DNA from: JBBQFC01 sp038321615
GTDB taxonomy: Bacteria; Bacteroidota; Bacteroidia; Flavobacteriales_D; Cryomorphaceae
DNA length: 10,338 nt
Reading direction: 5' to 3'
NCBI GenBank assembly: GCA_038321615.1
Contig: JBBQFC010000082.1
Span: 1 to 10,338 of the forward strand
The position numbers were made by a program, and so were the translations under genes. This document shows, piece by piece, positions 1 to 6,604 of the stretch. Within the stretch, counting starts at the first letter, position 1. Each line of letters starts with the position of its first letter. Below the pieces are notes generated by a model. It worked only from the letters and a program-made list of their open reading frames with translations. It was not told where the DNA came from and made no database searches.

Positions 1-741
1 GCGGTATTAGTAGTCGGTTTAATCCTGATTAAGTGGGCGACCAAGACCATCAATAAAATCATGACAAACCGCGGAGTAGATGAGTCGCTGCGTCCATTCC
101 TAATTGCATTGATTGGCGTTGTGCTCAAGGTAATGCTTGCAGTGAGCGTAATTCAAATGCTCGGGGTAGCTACCACCAGTTTCATTGCCGTAATAGGTGC
201 TGCGGGTCTTGCTATTGGTTTAGCCCTTTCGGGAACGCTACAAAACTTTGCCGGCGGCATAATTATTCTCTTGTTAAAGCCCTTTCACGTTGGCGATTGG
301 ATCGAAGCTCAAGGTCATTCGGGAACGGTAAGCGAGGTGCAAATCTTTATGACCATTCTGAAAACGCCAGATAATAGGACGATCATTCTGCCCAATGGCG
401 CACTTTCTACTGGAGCCTTGGTAAATTATAGCACCGAACCACGCCGACGAGTCGATATGGTTTTTGGTGCGGGTTACGACGCCGATGTCGATCATGTAAA
501 AGCCACGCTACAGGGAATCATCGATCGCGATGAGCGCATTCTCAAAGATCCCGCTCCGGCCATCTTGTTGAGCGGATTGGCCGATAGCTCTGTTAATTTT
601 ACCCTCCGTCTATGGGTCGAAAACGGCGATTATTGGGGAGTTCACTTCGCTTTCCATGAAAATGTGAAAAAGGTGTTCGATCGGGAGAAAATTGGAATTC
701 CCTTTCCGCAGATGGACGTGCATTTGCATAAAGACGCTTAA
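1..741 (+). CDS. mscS: MscS-family mechanosensitive channel, 5' end outside the window
   Basis: Inner-membrane channel that opens under membrane tension and releases small solutes during hypo-osmotic shock; it assembles as a heptamer. The frame is open from base 1, so the ATG at 61 is internal and the true start lies upstream. The 246 visible residues begin in a hydrophobic helix. A second helix follows at about 32-54, then the pore helix at about 58-92, with the GAAGLAIGLALSGTLQNFAGG motif split here as GAAGLAIGLAL and SGTLQNFAGG. The two leucines four residues apart (76 and 80) match the E. coli MscS gate leucines. The soluble beta and alpha/beta domains follow, with VQIF, IILPNG, INF-like NYS and the family-typical ending FPQMDV near the C terminus. 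Roughly 40 residues are missing compared with the 286-residue E. coli protein. It ends 18 bases before the DUF3078 gene. Confidence 0.95.
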   Translation, partial: AVLVVGLILIKWATKTINKIMTNRGVDESLRPFLIALIGVVLKVMLAVSVIQMLGVATTSFIAVIGAAGLAIGLALSGTLQNFAGGIIILLLKPFHVGDWIEAQGHSGTVSEVQIFMTILKTPDNRTIILPNGALSTGALVNYSTEPRRRVDMVFGAGYDADVDHVKATLQGIIDRDERILKDPAPAILLSGLADSSVNFTLRLWVENGDYWGVHFAFHENVKKVFDREKIGIPFPQMDVHLHKDA

Positions 742-759
742 AACCCGAACGAACGAAAT

Positions 760-1746
760 ATGATAAAACTTTACAAAATTGGGGCTTTTGCCCTGCTTCT
801 CAACGTATGCGCTACAATTCAAGCGCAAAACAACACCGTTCTGAATGACGACGATAAGGCCAAAGTAGCTGCGATGGCTGCCGCCAAAATCGCTCAAGGT
901 GATACCATTTGGAAATTTCGCGGGCTTCTCGGACTCAACGGCACGCAGACCTATTTTAGCAATTGGGCCGCTGGCGGTCAAAACAATGTGGCCGTTACGC
1001 TGCTTGGCGTTTTTGGAGCCGACTACGCCAAAGGACGAAATACCTGGGGTACCACACTCGATTTGGCTTATGGCCAATTGAGCCAAGGCAATAGATCGCC
1101 GATCAAAACCGACGACCGCATTGACCTCACATCCAAGTATGGTTATCAATTAAAAAATCCGAAATGGTTTACTACGTTGCTCTTCAACTTCCGATCGCAG
1201 TTTGCTCCCGGATATATCATTGAAGAAGGTCGGGAAATAGGCCCAAAGATTTCAGACTTTTTAGCCCCAGCCTATTCGATCTTCTCGTTGGGTTTAGACT
1301 TCCGACCGAATGATAATTTCTCTTTGTTGATGTCGCCGCTTACCACCAAAATCACCATCGTAAACGATGATAGATTGGCTACAGATTTCGGTCTGGATGC
1401 CGGCGATAACGTGCGTTTCGAACTAGGAGCGTTTGTAAAAGCTTCTTATCAAAGAGATATTTTTGAGAATGTCAATCTCTTAACGCGGATTGACTTATTC
1501 TCAAATTACCTGGAAAATCCACAGAATATCGACGTGAACTGGGAAACGCTTATTGCCATGAAGGTGAACAACTGGTTGAGCGTTACCATCGCCACCCAAT
1601 TGCTCTACGACGACGATATTGTAATTGGTTTTGTAGATCCATTAATCGGAGAGAATGGAGAAATAATTACTCCAGGGATAACCGGTGGCCCGCGCACACA
1701 GTTTAAAGAAGTACTTTCGCTGGGTTTAAATTGGAAACTTTTATAA
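760..1746 (+). CDS. DUF3078 secreted, probably outer-membrane beta-barrel protein
   Basis: A 328-residue protein with an N-terminal signal peptide: a Lys-containing start, a hydrophobic core at about 8-20, and likely cleavage near the AQA/Q junction at residues 22-23. The mature part alternates hydrophobic and polar residues and is rich in aromatic residues, as in outer-membrane beta strands. Features typical of the Bacteroidota DUF3078 family are the SNWAAGGQNN segment (67-76), the KTDDRIDLTSKYGY block (116-129), RSQFAPGY (145-152), ISDFLAPAY (164-172), LLMSPLTTKITI (189-200), and NVNLLTRIDLFSNY followed by NIDVNWETLIAMKVN. The molecular function of the family is not known. The start at 760 gives a complete signal peptide and no nearer upstream start competes. 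The gene lies 18 bases after mscS and 8 bases before the next ATG, so it is probably co-transcribed with both. Confidence 0.9.
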   Translation: MIKLYKIGAFALLLNVCATIQAQNNTVLNDDDKAKVAAMAAAKIAQGDTIWKFRGLLGLNGTQTYFSNWAAGGQNNVAVTLLGVFGADYAKGRNTWGTTLDLAYGQLSQGNRSPIKTDDRIDLTSKYGYQLKNPKWFTTLLFNFRSQFAPGYIIEEGREIGPKISDFLAPAYSIFSLGLDFRPNDNFSLLMSPLTTKITIVNDDRLATDFGLDAGDNVRFELGAFVKASYQRDIFENVNLLTRIDLFSNYLENPQNIDVNWETLIAMKVNNWLSVTIATQLLYDDDIVIGFVDPLIGENGEIITPGITGGPRTQFKEVLSLGLNWKLL

Positions 1747-1754
1747 TATATCTT

Positions 1755-2228
1755 ATGATCAAAAAAAACCTATTGCACCAAATTGCGCTTCTACTCCTTC
1801 TGTGTACTTATGGTGCGCAGTTAAGAGCACAAAATGTATATGAATACCAGGTGATCACTTCGGTAGAATCCATCGTGCCTGCAGGAATAGGACGTTCGAG
1901 ATTGATCAGTCAAAACGAGCCCGTTAATTATCTCGACTTTACCACCACCCGCACAGATGGCAAAAAAAGCGATCAAAGAGATATTAAACGCGAAGATCTC
2001 AAGATTGAAAATTTCGAAGAGACCAAACTCCTCAATTTCTATAGCATTGCAGGTATCAATTTTCAAAATATCGCATCAAATGACGCTGTGGTTTCCAATA
2101 AATTGGCTCAAATGAGCGCACAAGGCTGGGAACTACAATTTGTGGTAAGCGGGGTAGAAAGCGACGCAGGCGGTTCAGATGGAGTTGGTATCTTTATAAC
2201 ACGTTACATTTTCCGACGTTTCAAATAA
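1755..2228 (+). CDS. Small secreted protein resembling DUF4177
   Basis: A 157-residue exported protein of unknown function. I chose the ATG at 1755; an in-frame TTG at 1731 would overlap the DUF3078 gene and put eight residues before a perfect signal peptide. The signal has two lysines at 3-4, a hydrophobic core of repeated Leu at 10-18, and an LRA/QN cleavage site near 25. The mature protein starts with VYEYQVITS and later has the stretch KLAQMSAQGWELQFVVSG (116-133) and ends in ITRYIFRRFK. This order (YEY start, a helix ending in QGWEL, then a basic final strand) is the pattern of the short DUF4177 fold; a polar insertion of about 60 residues separates the two halves. The family call rests on that pattern only. 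It is the last gene of the plus-strand run and ends 31 bases from the convergent helicase. Confidence 0.8.
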   Translation: MIKKNLLHQIALLLLLCTYGAQLRAQNVYEYQVITSVESIVPAGIGRSRLISQNEPVNYLDFTTTRTDGKKSDQRDIKREDLKIENFEETKLLNFYSIAGINFQNIASNDAVVSNKLAQMSAQGWELQFVVSGVESDAGGSDGVGIFITRYIFRRFK

Positions 2229-2245
2229 GTCAATAGATGAATTTT

Positions 2246-2279
2246 AAACCGCATCGGATCTAATCGGGTGCGGGTTTTT
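2246..2279. terminator. Probable terminator shared by convergent genes
   Basis: AAACCGCATC (2246-2255) can pair with GGTGCGGGTTT (2267-2277) with one bulged G and one G-U pair. GAT/ATC (2257-2259 and 2263-2265) extends the stem across a G-G mismatch to a CTA loop. On the plus strand it ends in a run of five T (2275-2279), as expected for intrinsic termination of the DUF3078/DUF4177 transcript. On the minus strand the trailing bases are only weakly T-rich. The hairpin covers the helicase stop codon (2260-2262), so termination of the minus transcript here would be after or inside that gene's last codons. Confidence 0.5.
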
Positions 2280-3717
2280 CTATCACCGTATTTTCGAAAT
2301 TCAAGAGGTATAGTCGCTCCGTAGCCCGGGTTACGGCGGTGTAAAGCCAGCGCAAAAACTCGGTGTTCATCATTTCGTCGGTCAGGTAACCCTGATCTAC
2401 GATAACCACCGGCCACTGCCCACCCTGGGCTTTATGACACGTAAGGGCGTAAGCAAATTTTACTTGGACGGCATTCCAAAAAGGATCGGACTTTATGGCG
2501 GATCGGCGTTCGGCCTTGGTCGGCAAATGGGCATAAGCTTCGGAAGTCAACCGGTAGAGCCGGTCGGTGGCATCTTTGGGCATCGATGGCCCTTCGGTAT
2601 GGAGGCAATCTACCCATACCATTACATCCAGAGCGGGCTCGTTGGGGTAATCGACCAGGCGAACGCTTAAATCAGCAAAAAGATAGCCGTGGTGATTGAT
2701 CTCTTTGCGGATGCGCTGCACTTCCATCACGTCGCCATTGGCTATAAAGCCCGCAGCACTTGTTGGCTCCAGCCATGTGTAGTTATTCTTTACCGCCATC
2801 AGATAATCGCCGGAGGCTATCTCGCCATCGCGAAAGAGAATGCGCTGCCGGATTTGCTGGTTGAAAAGATTACACCGCTTATTAGACCGGCTGATCAAAA
2901 TGACATTTTCCTGACCTACGTTGCTGAATTCTTCTTCGAGCACATCCTGAAGTTCGCCTCCGTGTATAGAGCGCACATCATCGGGTTCGGGCATTTTGAA
3001 AGGCATGGCATCGAGCACACGCTCCAGAAACAGCGCCGCTCGGATGGCGGTAGCAAGCATTAAAATACCAGAATCCTTGCTTTGGCGCACCACGTCGCTC
3101 AATTCGCCCATGGCAGCGGTAATGGAGAACTGCGATTGGAGGAATGCTAGATCGAGTGCCGGGCTGGCTGCGCTACCCACTGGCGGGAGCTGTGCACCAT
3201 CGCCGATGAGTACCAGTCTGCAATTTTTGGCCGAGAAAACATACTCAAACAAATCGAGCAATAAATTGCCCTGGGCCAGACCGGTGAATTGCTCCCAAGA
3301 AATCATGGAAGCTTCATCGACCACAAACACGGTATCGCTCGAAGGATTATAGGCACGTTCGAAATACATGCCACCCGCAGCGGTAAGCTTTTGATGATAA
3401 ATCCTTCGGTGAATTGTACTTGCCCGCTGAGAAGCATAAGCGCCCAGCACCTTAGCCGCCCTACCAGTAGGCGCAAGGAGCACACTTCCCCAGCCAAACC
3501 CTTGCAAGGTGCGCACGAGGGTATTCACGAGGGTGGTTTTACCCGTACCTGCATACCCTTTAATTATGAAAAGGCAATTGGGCCGCTGGCTGGCGATGAA
3601 CCGAGCCAAAGCATAAATAACCGACGATTGCGAAGGAGTGGCGTCAAATCCAAAATTTGCCAGCAAAGCCTTCTCTGCCATTTCCCACGCTGATGAGCCT
3701 TGCTCCCCTTGCTTCAT
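2260..3717 (-). CDS. Superfamily 1 RecD/PIF1-like DNA helicase
   Basis: A 485-residue ATP-dependent DNA helicase, probably acting 5' to 3' on single-stranded DNA in repair or recombination. Visible motifs in order are: TPSQ Q-motif (Q30), Walker A GYAGTGKTT (54-62), motif Ia LLAPTGRAAKVL (80-91), Walker B VFVVDEASMIS (130-140, D134 E135), motif III LVLIGDGAQLPPVGS (168-182), motif IV with VVRQ (209-212), a UvrD-like C-terminal part with YALTCHKAQGGQWPVVIVD (423-441), and motif VI YTAVTRATERLYLL (459-472). It is shorter than RecD2 and lacks an extra N-terminal helix-hairpin-helix region. It matches the compact AAA/UvrD_C_2 helicases common in Bacteroidota. All motifs are intact. It stands alone on the minus strand, divergent from the DUF3822 array and convergent with the small secreted protein. 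The start at 3717 follows a normal N-terminal extension; an internal ATG at residue 13 is an alternative. Confidence 0.92.
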   Translation of the reverse strand: MKQGEQGSSAWEMAEKALLANFGFDATPSQSSVIYALARFIASQRPNCLFIIKGYAGTGKTTLVNTLVRTLQGFGWGSVLLAPTGRAAKVLGAYASQRASTIHRRIYHQKLTAAGGMYFERAYNPSSDTVFVVDEASMISWEQFTGLAQGNLLLDLFEYVFSAKNCRLVLIGDGAQLPPVGSAASPALDLAFLQSQFSITAAMGELSDVVRQSKDSGILMLATAIRAALFLERVLDAMPFKMPEPDDVRSIHGGELQDVLEEEFSNVGQENVILISRSNKRCNLFNQQIRQRILFRDGEIASGDYLMAVKNNYTWLEPTSAAGFIANGDVMEVQRIRKEINHHGYLFADLSVRLVDYPNEPALDVMVWVDCLHTEGPSMPKDATDRLYRLTSEAYAHLPTKAERRSAIKSDPFWNAVQVKFAYALTCHKAQGGQWPVVIVDQGYLTDEMMNTEFLRWLYTAVTRATERLYLLNFENTVIEKPAPD

Positions 3718-3780
3718 TTCGACCTTATTCCTTGAGAAATTAACCTTTCGTCAATTACAATTCGTAAGCCGAAGGTCGAA
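3718..3780. repeat. 9-base perfect inverted repeat in divergent intergenic region
   Basis: TTCGACCTT at 3718-3726 is exactly mirrored by AAGGTCGAA at 3772-3780, with 45 bases between. One arm starts at the base next to the helicase start codon and the other ends 12 bases before the TAnnTTTG box. Position and symmetry are compatible with a bipartite operator controlling both directions, but the spacing is large and no family of regulator is suggested by the sequence. Confidence 0.4.
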
Positions 3781-3792
3781 TAAAAAAAATTG

Positions 3793-3800
3793 TAGATTTG
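3793..3800 (+). promoter_or_regulatory. Bacteroidota-type -7 promoter box (TAGATTTG)
   Basis: Exact match to the Bacteroidota sigma-A -7 consensus TAnnTTTG, 21 bases before the ATG at 3822. No good TTTG-like -33 element is present at the expected distance. It would drive the membrane protein/DUF3822/rsmD array. An in-frame TTG at 3798 overlaps the box itself, which argues against that TTG being a start codon. Confidence 0.6.
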
Positions 3801-3821
3801 TTGCCATTCAAAAATAACCTT

Positions 3822-4625
3822 ATGCAAGAAATACGTCGCGTTCTTGGTCGTTACCTCTTCCCAGCGCTCCTTGTCTTTTTGGGATTATACCTAGTTATTA
3901 TCTCCGGTCAACAGACTAATCTGTTTCTTTTCGGTGGATTGGGCATTATGGCCGTGGGAATCATTTCTGCCCTTTTCGTGAAAGGCCTTATCAGCCAAAC
4001 CGTTCAGGTGATACTGAGTGTGGCGATTGCGCTTATTGCCTTTTTCTTCGCATACCAGGATTATGCTGTAATAAAGGAAAAACTGGAGTATGCCGAAGAG
4101 CGAAAAAAAGTGGAAACAAGCGTAAAACAGCGGCTGAAAGACATTCGGAAAGTGCAGTTGGCCTATGTAAAAGAAAAAGGCCGCTATGCTGCCAGTTTCG
4201 ACAGCCTTAAATATTTCCTTAACAACGGACAGGTTTCGCTCATTAAGCGATTTGGAACCCGGCCCGATAGCATCGCTACCGACGAACAGGCGCGCGAACT
4301 CGGCTTATTCCAAAAGATGCCCGAAGGCATGACCGAAGATCAGGTGCTCAAGGCTGGAATTTTAGTGCGCGACACCGTATTAGTTCCGGTGAAGGGTTAC
4401 ATCTTTGATGAAGACGATAAAAAAACACGAAAAACCCCGCTTTACCTGGATTCTTTGGCTTACGTACCTTTTGGCAATCATAAGTTTGATATGAGAGCCG
4501 ACGTTATAGACAAGGGTGGAGTTCGAGCACCTGTATTCTACGTGGTCGATCCCCAACCTTTTGGAAATCAATTATCGGTTGGCTCGCTTACAGACGCCAC
4601 CACTGCAGGGAACTGGAAAGAATAA
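3822..4625 (+). CDS. Membrane protein with three helices, coiled coil and soluble C-terminal domain
   Basis: A 267-residue protein not recognised as a named family. Three closely spaced hydrophobic helices lie at about 11-29, 33-52 and 60-78. A charged stretch with heptad character follows (about 80-110, many Lys, Glu and Arg), then a soluble domain. The part around IRKVQLAYVKEKGRYAAS (108-125), followed by a SLKYFL helix, resembles the pseudopilin pattern of a helix leading to 'Y...G.Y..s...L', which suggests a periplasmic or cytoplasmic soluble domain on a membrane anchor; this is inference. I chose ATG 3822 because the longer frame's TTG (3798) lies in the promoter box. It starts the plus-strand array, and its stop is two bases before the DUF3822 start, so the two products are probably made together. 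Confidence 0.85.
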   Translation: MQEIRRVLGRYLFPALLVFLGLYLVIISGQQTNLFLFGGLGIMAVGIISALFVKGLISQTVQVILSVAIALIAFFFAYQDYAVIKEKLEYAEERKKVETSVKQRLKDIRKVQLAYVKEKGRYAASFDSLKYFLNNGQVSLIKRFGTRPDSIATDEQARELGLFQKMPEGMTEDQVLKAGILVRDTVLVPVKGYIFDEDDKKTRKTPLYLDSLAYVPFGNHKFDMRADVIDKGGVRAPVFYVVDPQPFGNQLSVGSLTDATTAGNWKE

Positions 4626-4627
4626 GA

Positions 4628-5425
4628 ATGAAAGGCATGCAATGGCTCGGCGGTGATGAAGATCAAGAAAATATTATAGGATTTGGGCTCGGTATCGAGC
4701 CCAATCTTTTTACAGCCTATTTCTATGGCGATCTGCAGGCCGAAGAATTGCTGGGCTTTAAACAATATACCGCACCCGATAAAGCATTTCTAAGCGATAT
4801 TTCCGGTATCCACGTTATTTACGCTTTGGGCTTCGATACGCCGTGGACATTGCTCCCGCTCCCTCATTTCGATCCGGCAGATTGCAGCTCCTACCTGCCT
4901 TTCACCACCACCGCTACGGAAAGCACCCAGGTGAGCTGGAATGAACTGATCGCTGTCGATATGGCGTTAATATTTGGCTATCCCGAAAGGTGGAATTCCT
5001 TCCTTCACATCCTACCCGGAATCGAAATTAAGCATGGCTTGGGTGCCCTAATAGCCCTTCACAAAAGGCTGGCTGGAGAAAATTCGGATGCCATTGCATT
5101 GCTTCATTTGGCGGGTAAGCAGGCTACCTTACTTATCGGAGATGGCAAGAAACTTCTTTTTGCGAATACCATAACCTTCGACCATCTGGAAGACATACGC
5201 TATTTCTTTTTCTACACCTTTCAGCAACTTAGCATAGGCAACGAAACAGAAACCTACCTGATCGGTGAGGCTTCGACCCACCTTGGCCTTCAGCAAATGT
5301 TGGCACCCTATTTAAGACAACTTCGCACTACCCTACCGCCTAATTTAGTTTCGGCAACCACTTCCAATCCATCTATCTCGGCCACGCATTGGCTGGGTTT
5401 AACAGCCGCCACATGCGTATTATAG
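4628..5425 (+). CDS. DUF3822 family protein
   Basis: A 265-residue soluble protein without signal peptide or membrane helix, assigned to the Bacteroidota-specific DUF3822 family from its length, overall pattern and its classic position before rsmD. The C-terminal half has alternating strands such as ALLHLAGKQATLLIGDGKKL (157-176), then NTITF, an aromatic helix DIRYFFFYTFQQL (189-201), and TYLIGEAST (209-217). This strand-turn-strand-helix-strand order is what an actin/RNase H-like fold such as PilM shows, but no phosphate-binding signature is clear. Function is unknown. A GAATAAGA stretch lies just before the ATG, and the 3' end overlaps rsmD by 13 bases, pointing to translational coupling. 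Confidence 0.82.
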   Translation: MKGMQWLGGDEDQENIIGFGLGIEPNLFTAYFYGDLQAEELLGFKQYTAPDKAFLSDISGIHVIYALGFDTPWTLLPLPHFDPADCSSYLPFTTTATESTQVSWNELIAVDMALIFGYPERWNSFLHILPGIEIKHGLGALIALHKRLAGENSDAIALLHLAGKQATLLIGDGKKLLFANTITFDHLEDIRYFFFYTFQQLSIGNETETYLIGEASTHLGLQQMLAPYLRQLRTTLPPNLVSATTSNPSISATHWLGLTAATCVL

Positions 5426-5961
5426 CGGGCAAATTTAAGGGGAAAACCCTCCATCCACCTGCTCAATTTAAGGCGCGGCCAACGACGGATCGCGCTCGCG
5501 AAAGCCTTTTTAATGTGCTCGATGGGCACTTCGATTTTGACGGAAAGTCTATTCTTGACCTATTTGCCGGAACAGGAGCCATCTCTATTGAATCGGTGAG
5601 CCGGGGAGCTGCTGCCGTTACGGCCGTTGATATTGAACCCATTTCGAAAAAGTTTATCGGGCAAACCTGCCGGGAATGGGGTATCGGCAACATTAAGGTA
5701 ATTCACGCCGACGTCTTCGCTTTGGCTAAGCGCGCCAACGCTTCCTTCGATTTGGTTTTTGCAGACCCACCCTATGCCGAAAAGCGCATCCCGCTCCTAC
5801 CCGACCTTATTCTCAATTCCGGATGGCTAAAGCCGGAGGCCATCCTCGTTTTAGAGCACGGGGCATCGAATACTTTCGAAAAGCATACGCATTTCATGGA
5901 GCACCGCGCCTATGGACATGTGCATTTCAGCTTCTTCCGAGCGAAAAGTGCGGAAAGCTGA
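5413..5961 (+). CDS. rsmD: 16S rRNA (guanine966-N2)-methyltransferase RsmD
   Basis: Cytoplasmic SAM-dependent enzyme that methylates N2 of G966 of 16S rRNA during 30S assembly. The 182 residues start with MRIIAGKFKGK, the usual N terminus of the family, followed by RPTTDRARESLFNVL (22-36), SAM motif I DLFAGTGAISIE (49-60), the acidic residue after strand 2 (VDIE, D73), and the catalytic-loop motif DPPY (118-121). I chose ATG 5413 because it gives the conserved MRIIAG start; an upstream in-frame TTG at 5389 would lie deep in DUF3822. Length is normal for the family and no motif is missing. It overlaps DUF3822 by 13 bases. Confidence 0.95.
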   Translation: MRIIAGKFKGKTLHPPAQFKARPTTDRARESLFNVLDGHFDFDGKSILDLFAGTGAISIESVSRGAAAVTAVDIEPISKKFIGQTCREWGIGNIKVIHADVFALAKRANASFDLVFADPPYAEKRIPLLPDLILNSGWLKPEAILVLEHGASNTFEKHTHFMEHRAYGHVHFSFFRAKSAES

Positions 5962-5978
5962 AGTTCTTTCAGAAAGGC

Positions 5979-5986
5979 TAATTTTG
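5979..5986 (+). promoter_or_regulatory. Bacteroidota-type -7 promoter box (TAATTTTG) before kdsD
   Basis: Exact TAnnTTTG match, 17 bases after the rsmD stop and 18 bases before the preferred kdsD start (TTG 6005). No clear TTTG -33 element is seen. It could give kdsD-kdsA-coaD transcription independent of the upstream array. If translation began at the earlier ATG 5912, the box would lie inside the kdsD coding region. Confidence 0.5.
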
Positions 5987-6004
5987 CGCCCTAATCCCCG
6001 AACA

Positions 6005-6604
6005 TTGACCAAGGAAAGAATTCGAGACTTGCTCTTGAAAGAAATCGACGCCATTGCCAACATACCGGTGGAAGGCGATATTCTAAAAGCCATCGAACTC
6101 ATTTACCAGCAGGTGCACGAGAAGCACGGCAAAGTAGTGGTAAGCGGCATGGGTAAAGCCGGGCAAATAGGTGTCAATATCGCCACCACGCTGAGTAGCA
6201 CCGGTACGCCCGCCGTCTTTATTCACCCTGCCGAAGCGCAGCATGGCGACCTGGGATTGGTGCAGGCCAATGACGTGATATTGGCTATATCGAACAGCGG
6301 AAAAACACGGGAAGTAGTCGAGCTCGAATACCTTTCGAAGCAACTCTATCCCGACATTAAATTCATATTACTCACTGGAAATAAGGATACCGAATTGGCC
6401 GACCGCGCCAACGTGGTGATCTATACCGGTGGCCCGAAAGAGATTTGTCCGTTGGGGCTTACCCCCACCACGTCCACCACCGTAATGACCGTGGCCGGCG
6501 ACATACTCGTGGTGCTGATGATGGAAAAAATTGGATTCACCAAGGCCGATTACGCCAAGCGGCACCACAGTGGCTACCTCGGTCAAAAAGCCAAAGAAGA
6601 ATGA
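6005..6604 (+). CDS. kdsD: Single-domain D-arabinose 5-phosphate isomerase (SIS domain, KdsD type)
   Basis: Converts ribulose 5-phosphate to arabinose 5-phosphate, the first committed precursor of Kdo for LPS. The SIS domain has SGMGKAGQIG (47-56), SSTGTPAVFIHPAEAQHGDL, ISNSGKTREVVEL, KEICPLGLTPTTSTT and HHSGYLG. Aligning with E. coli KdsD from memory, its catalytic residues K59, E111, E152 and H193 correspond to K51, E103, E146 and H187 here. The two C-terminal CBS domains of E. coli KdsD (about 328 residues) are absent; single-domain isomerases are known in other bacteria. Start: family similarity begins at about TTG 6005 (199 residues), just after a TAnnTTTG box. The upstream ATG 5912 (230 residues) would overlap rsmD by 50 bases with a tail that looks like a shadow of it, but cannot be excluded. 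The stop overlaps the kdsA start (ATGA). Confidence 0.9.
   Translation: MTKERIRDLLLKEIDAIANIPVEGDILKAIELIYQQVHEKHGKVVVSGMGKAGQIGVNIATTLSSTGTPAVFIHPAEAQHGDLGLVQANDVILAISNSGKTREVVELEYLSKQLYPDIKFILLTGNKDTELADRANVVIYTGGPKEICPLGLTPTTSTTVMTVAGDILVVLMMEKIGFTKADYAKRHHSGYLGQKAKEE

Noticed and set aside
610..1149. 179-codon minus-strand open frame
   Set aside because: Antisense to the well-supported DUF3078 and MscS genes; the translation shows no family pattern.
2689..3693. Several plus-strand open frames of 118-134 codons
   Set aside because: Antisense to the helicase, whose motifs are all intact; the translations are rich in Arg, Ser and His and show no motif.
3798..3821. Upstream TTG start for the membrane protein
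   Set aside because: The TTG is part of the TAGATTTG promoter box; the ATG at 3822 is a better start.
6445..6600. Upstream extension of kdsA by 52 codons
   Set aside because: It is kdsD read in another frame; the KdsA family begins at the MKKFFLIAGPC start at 6601.
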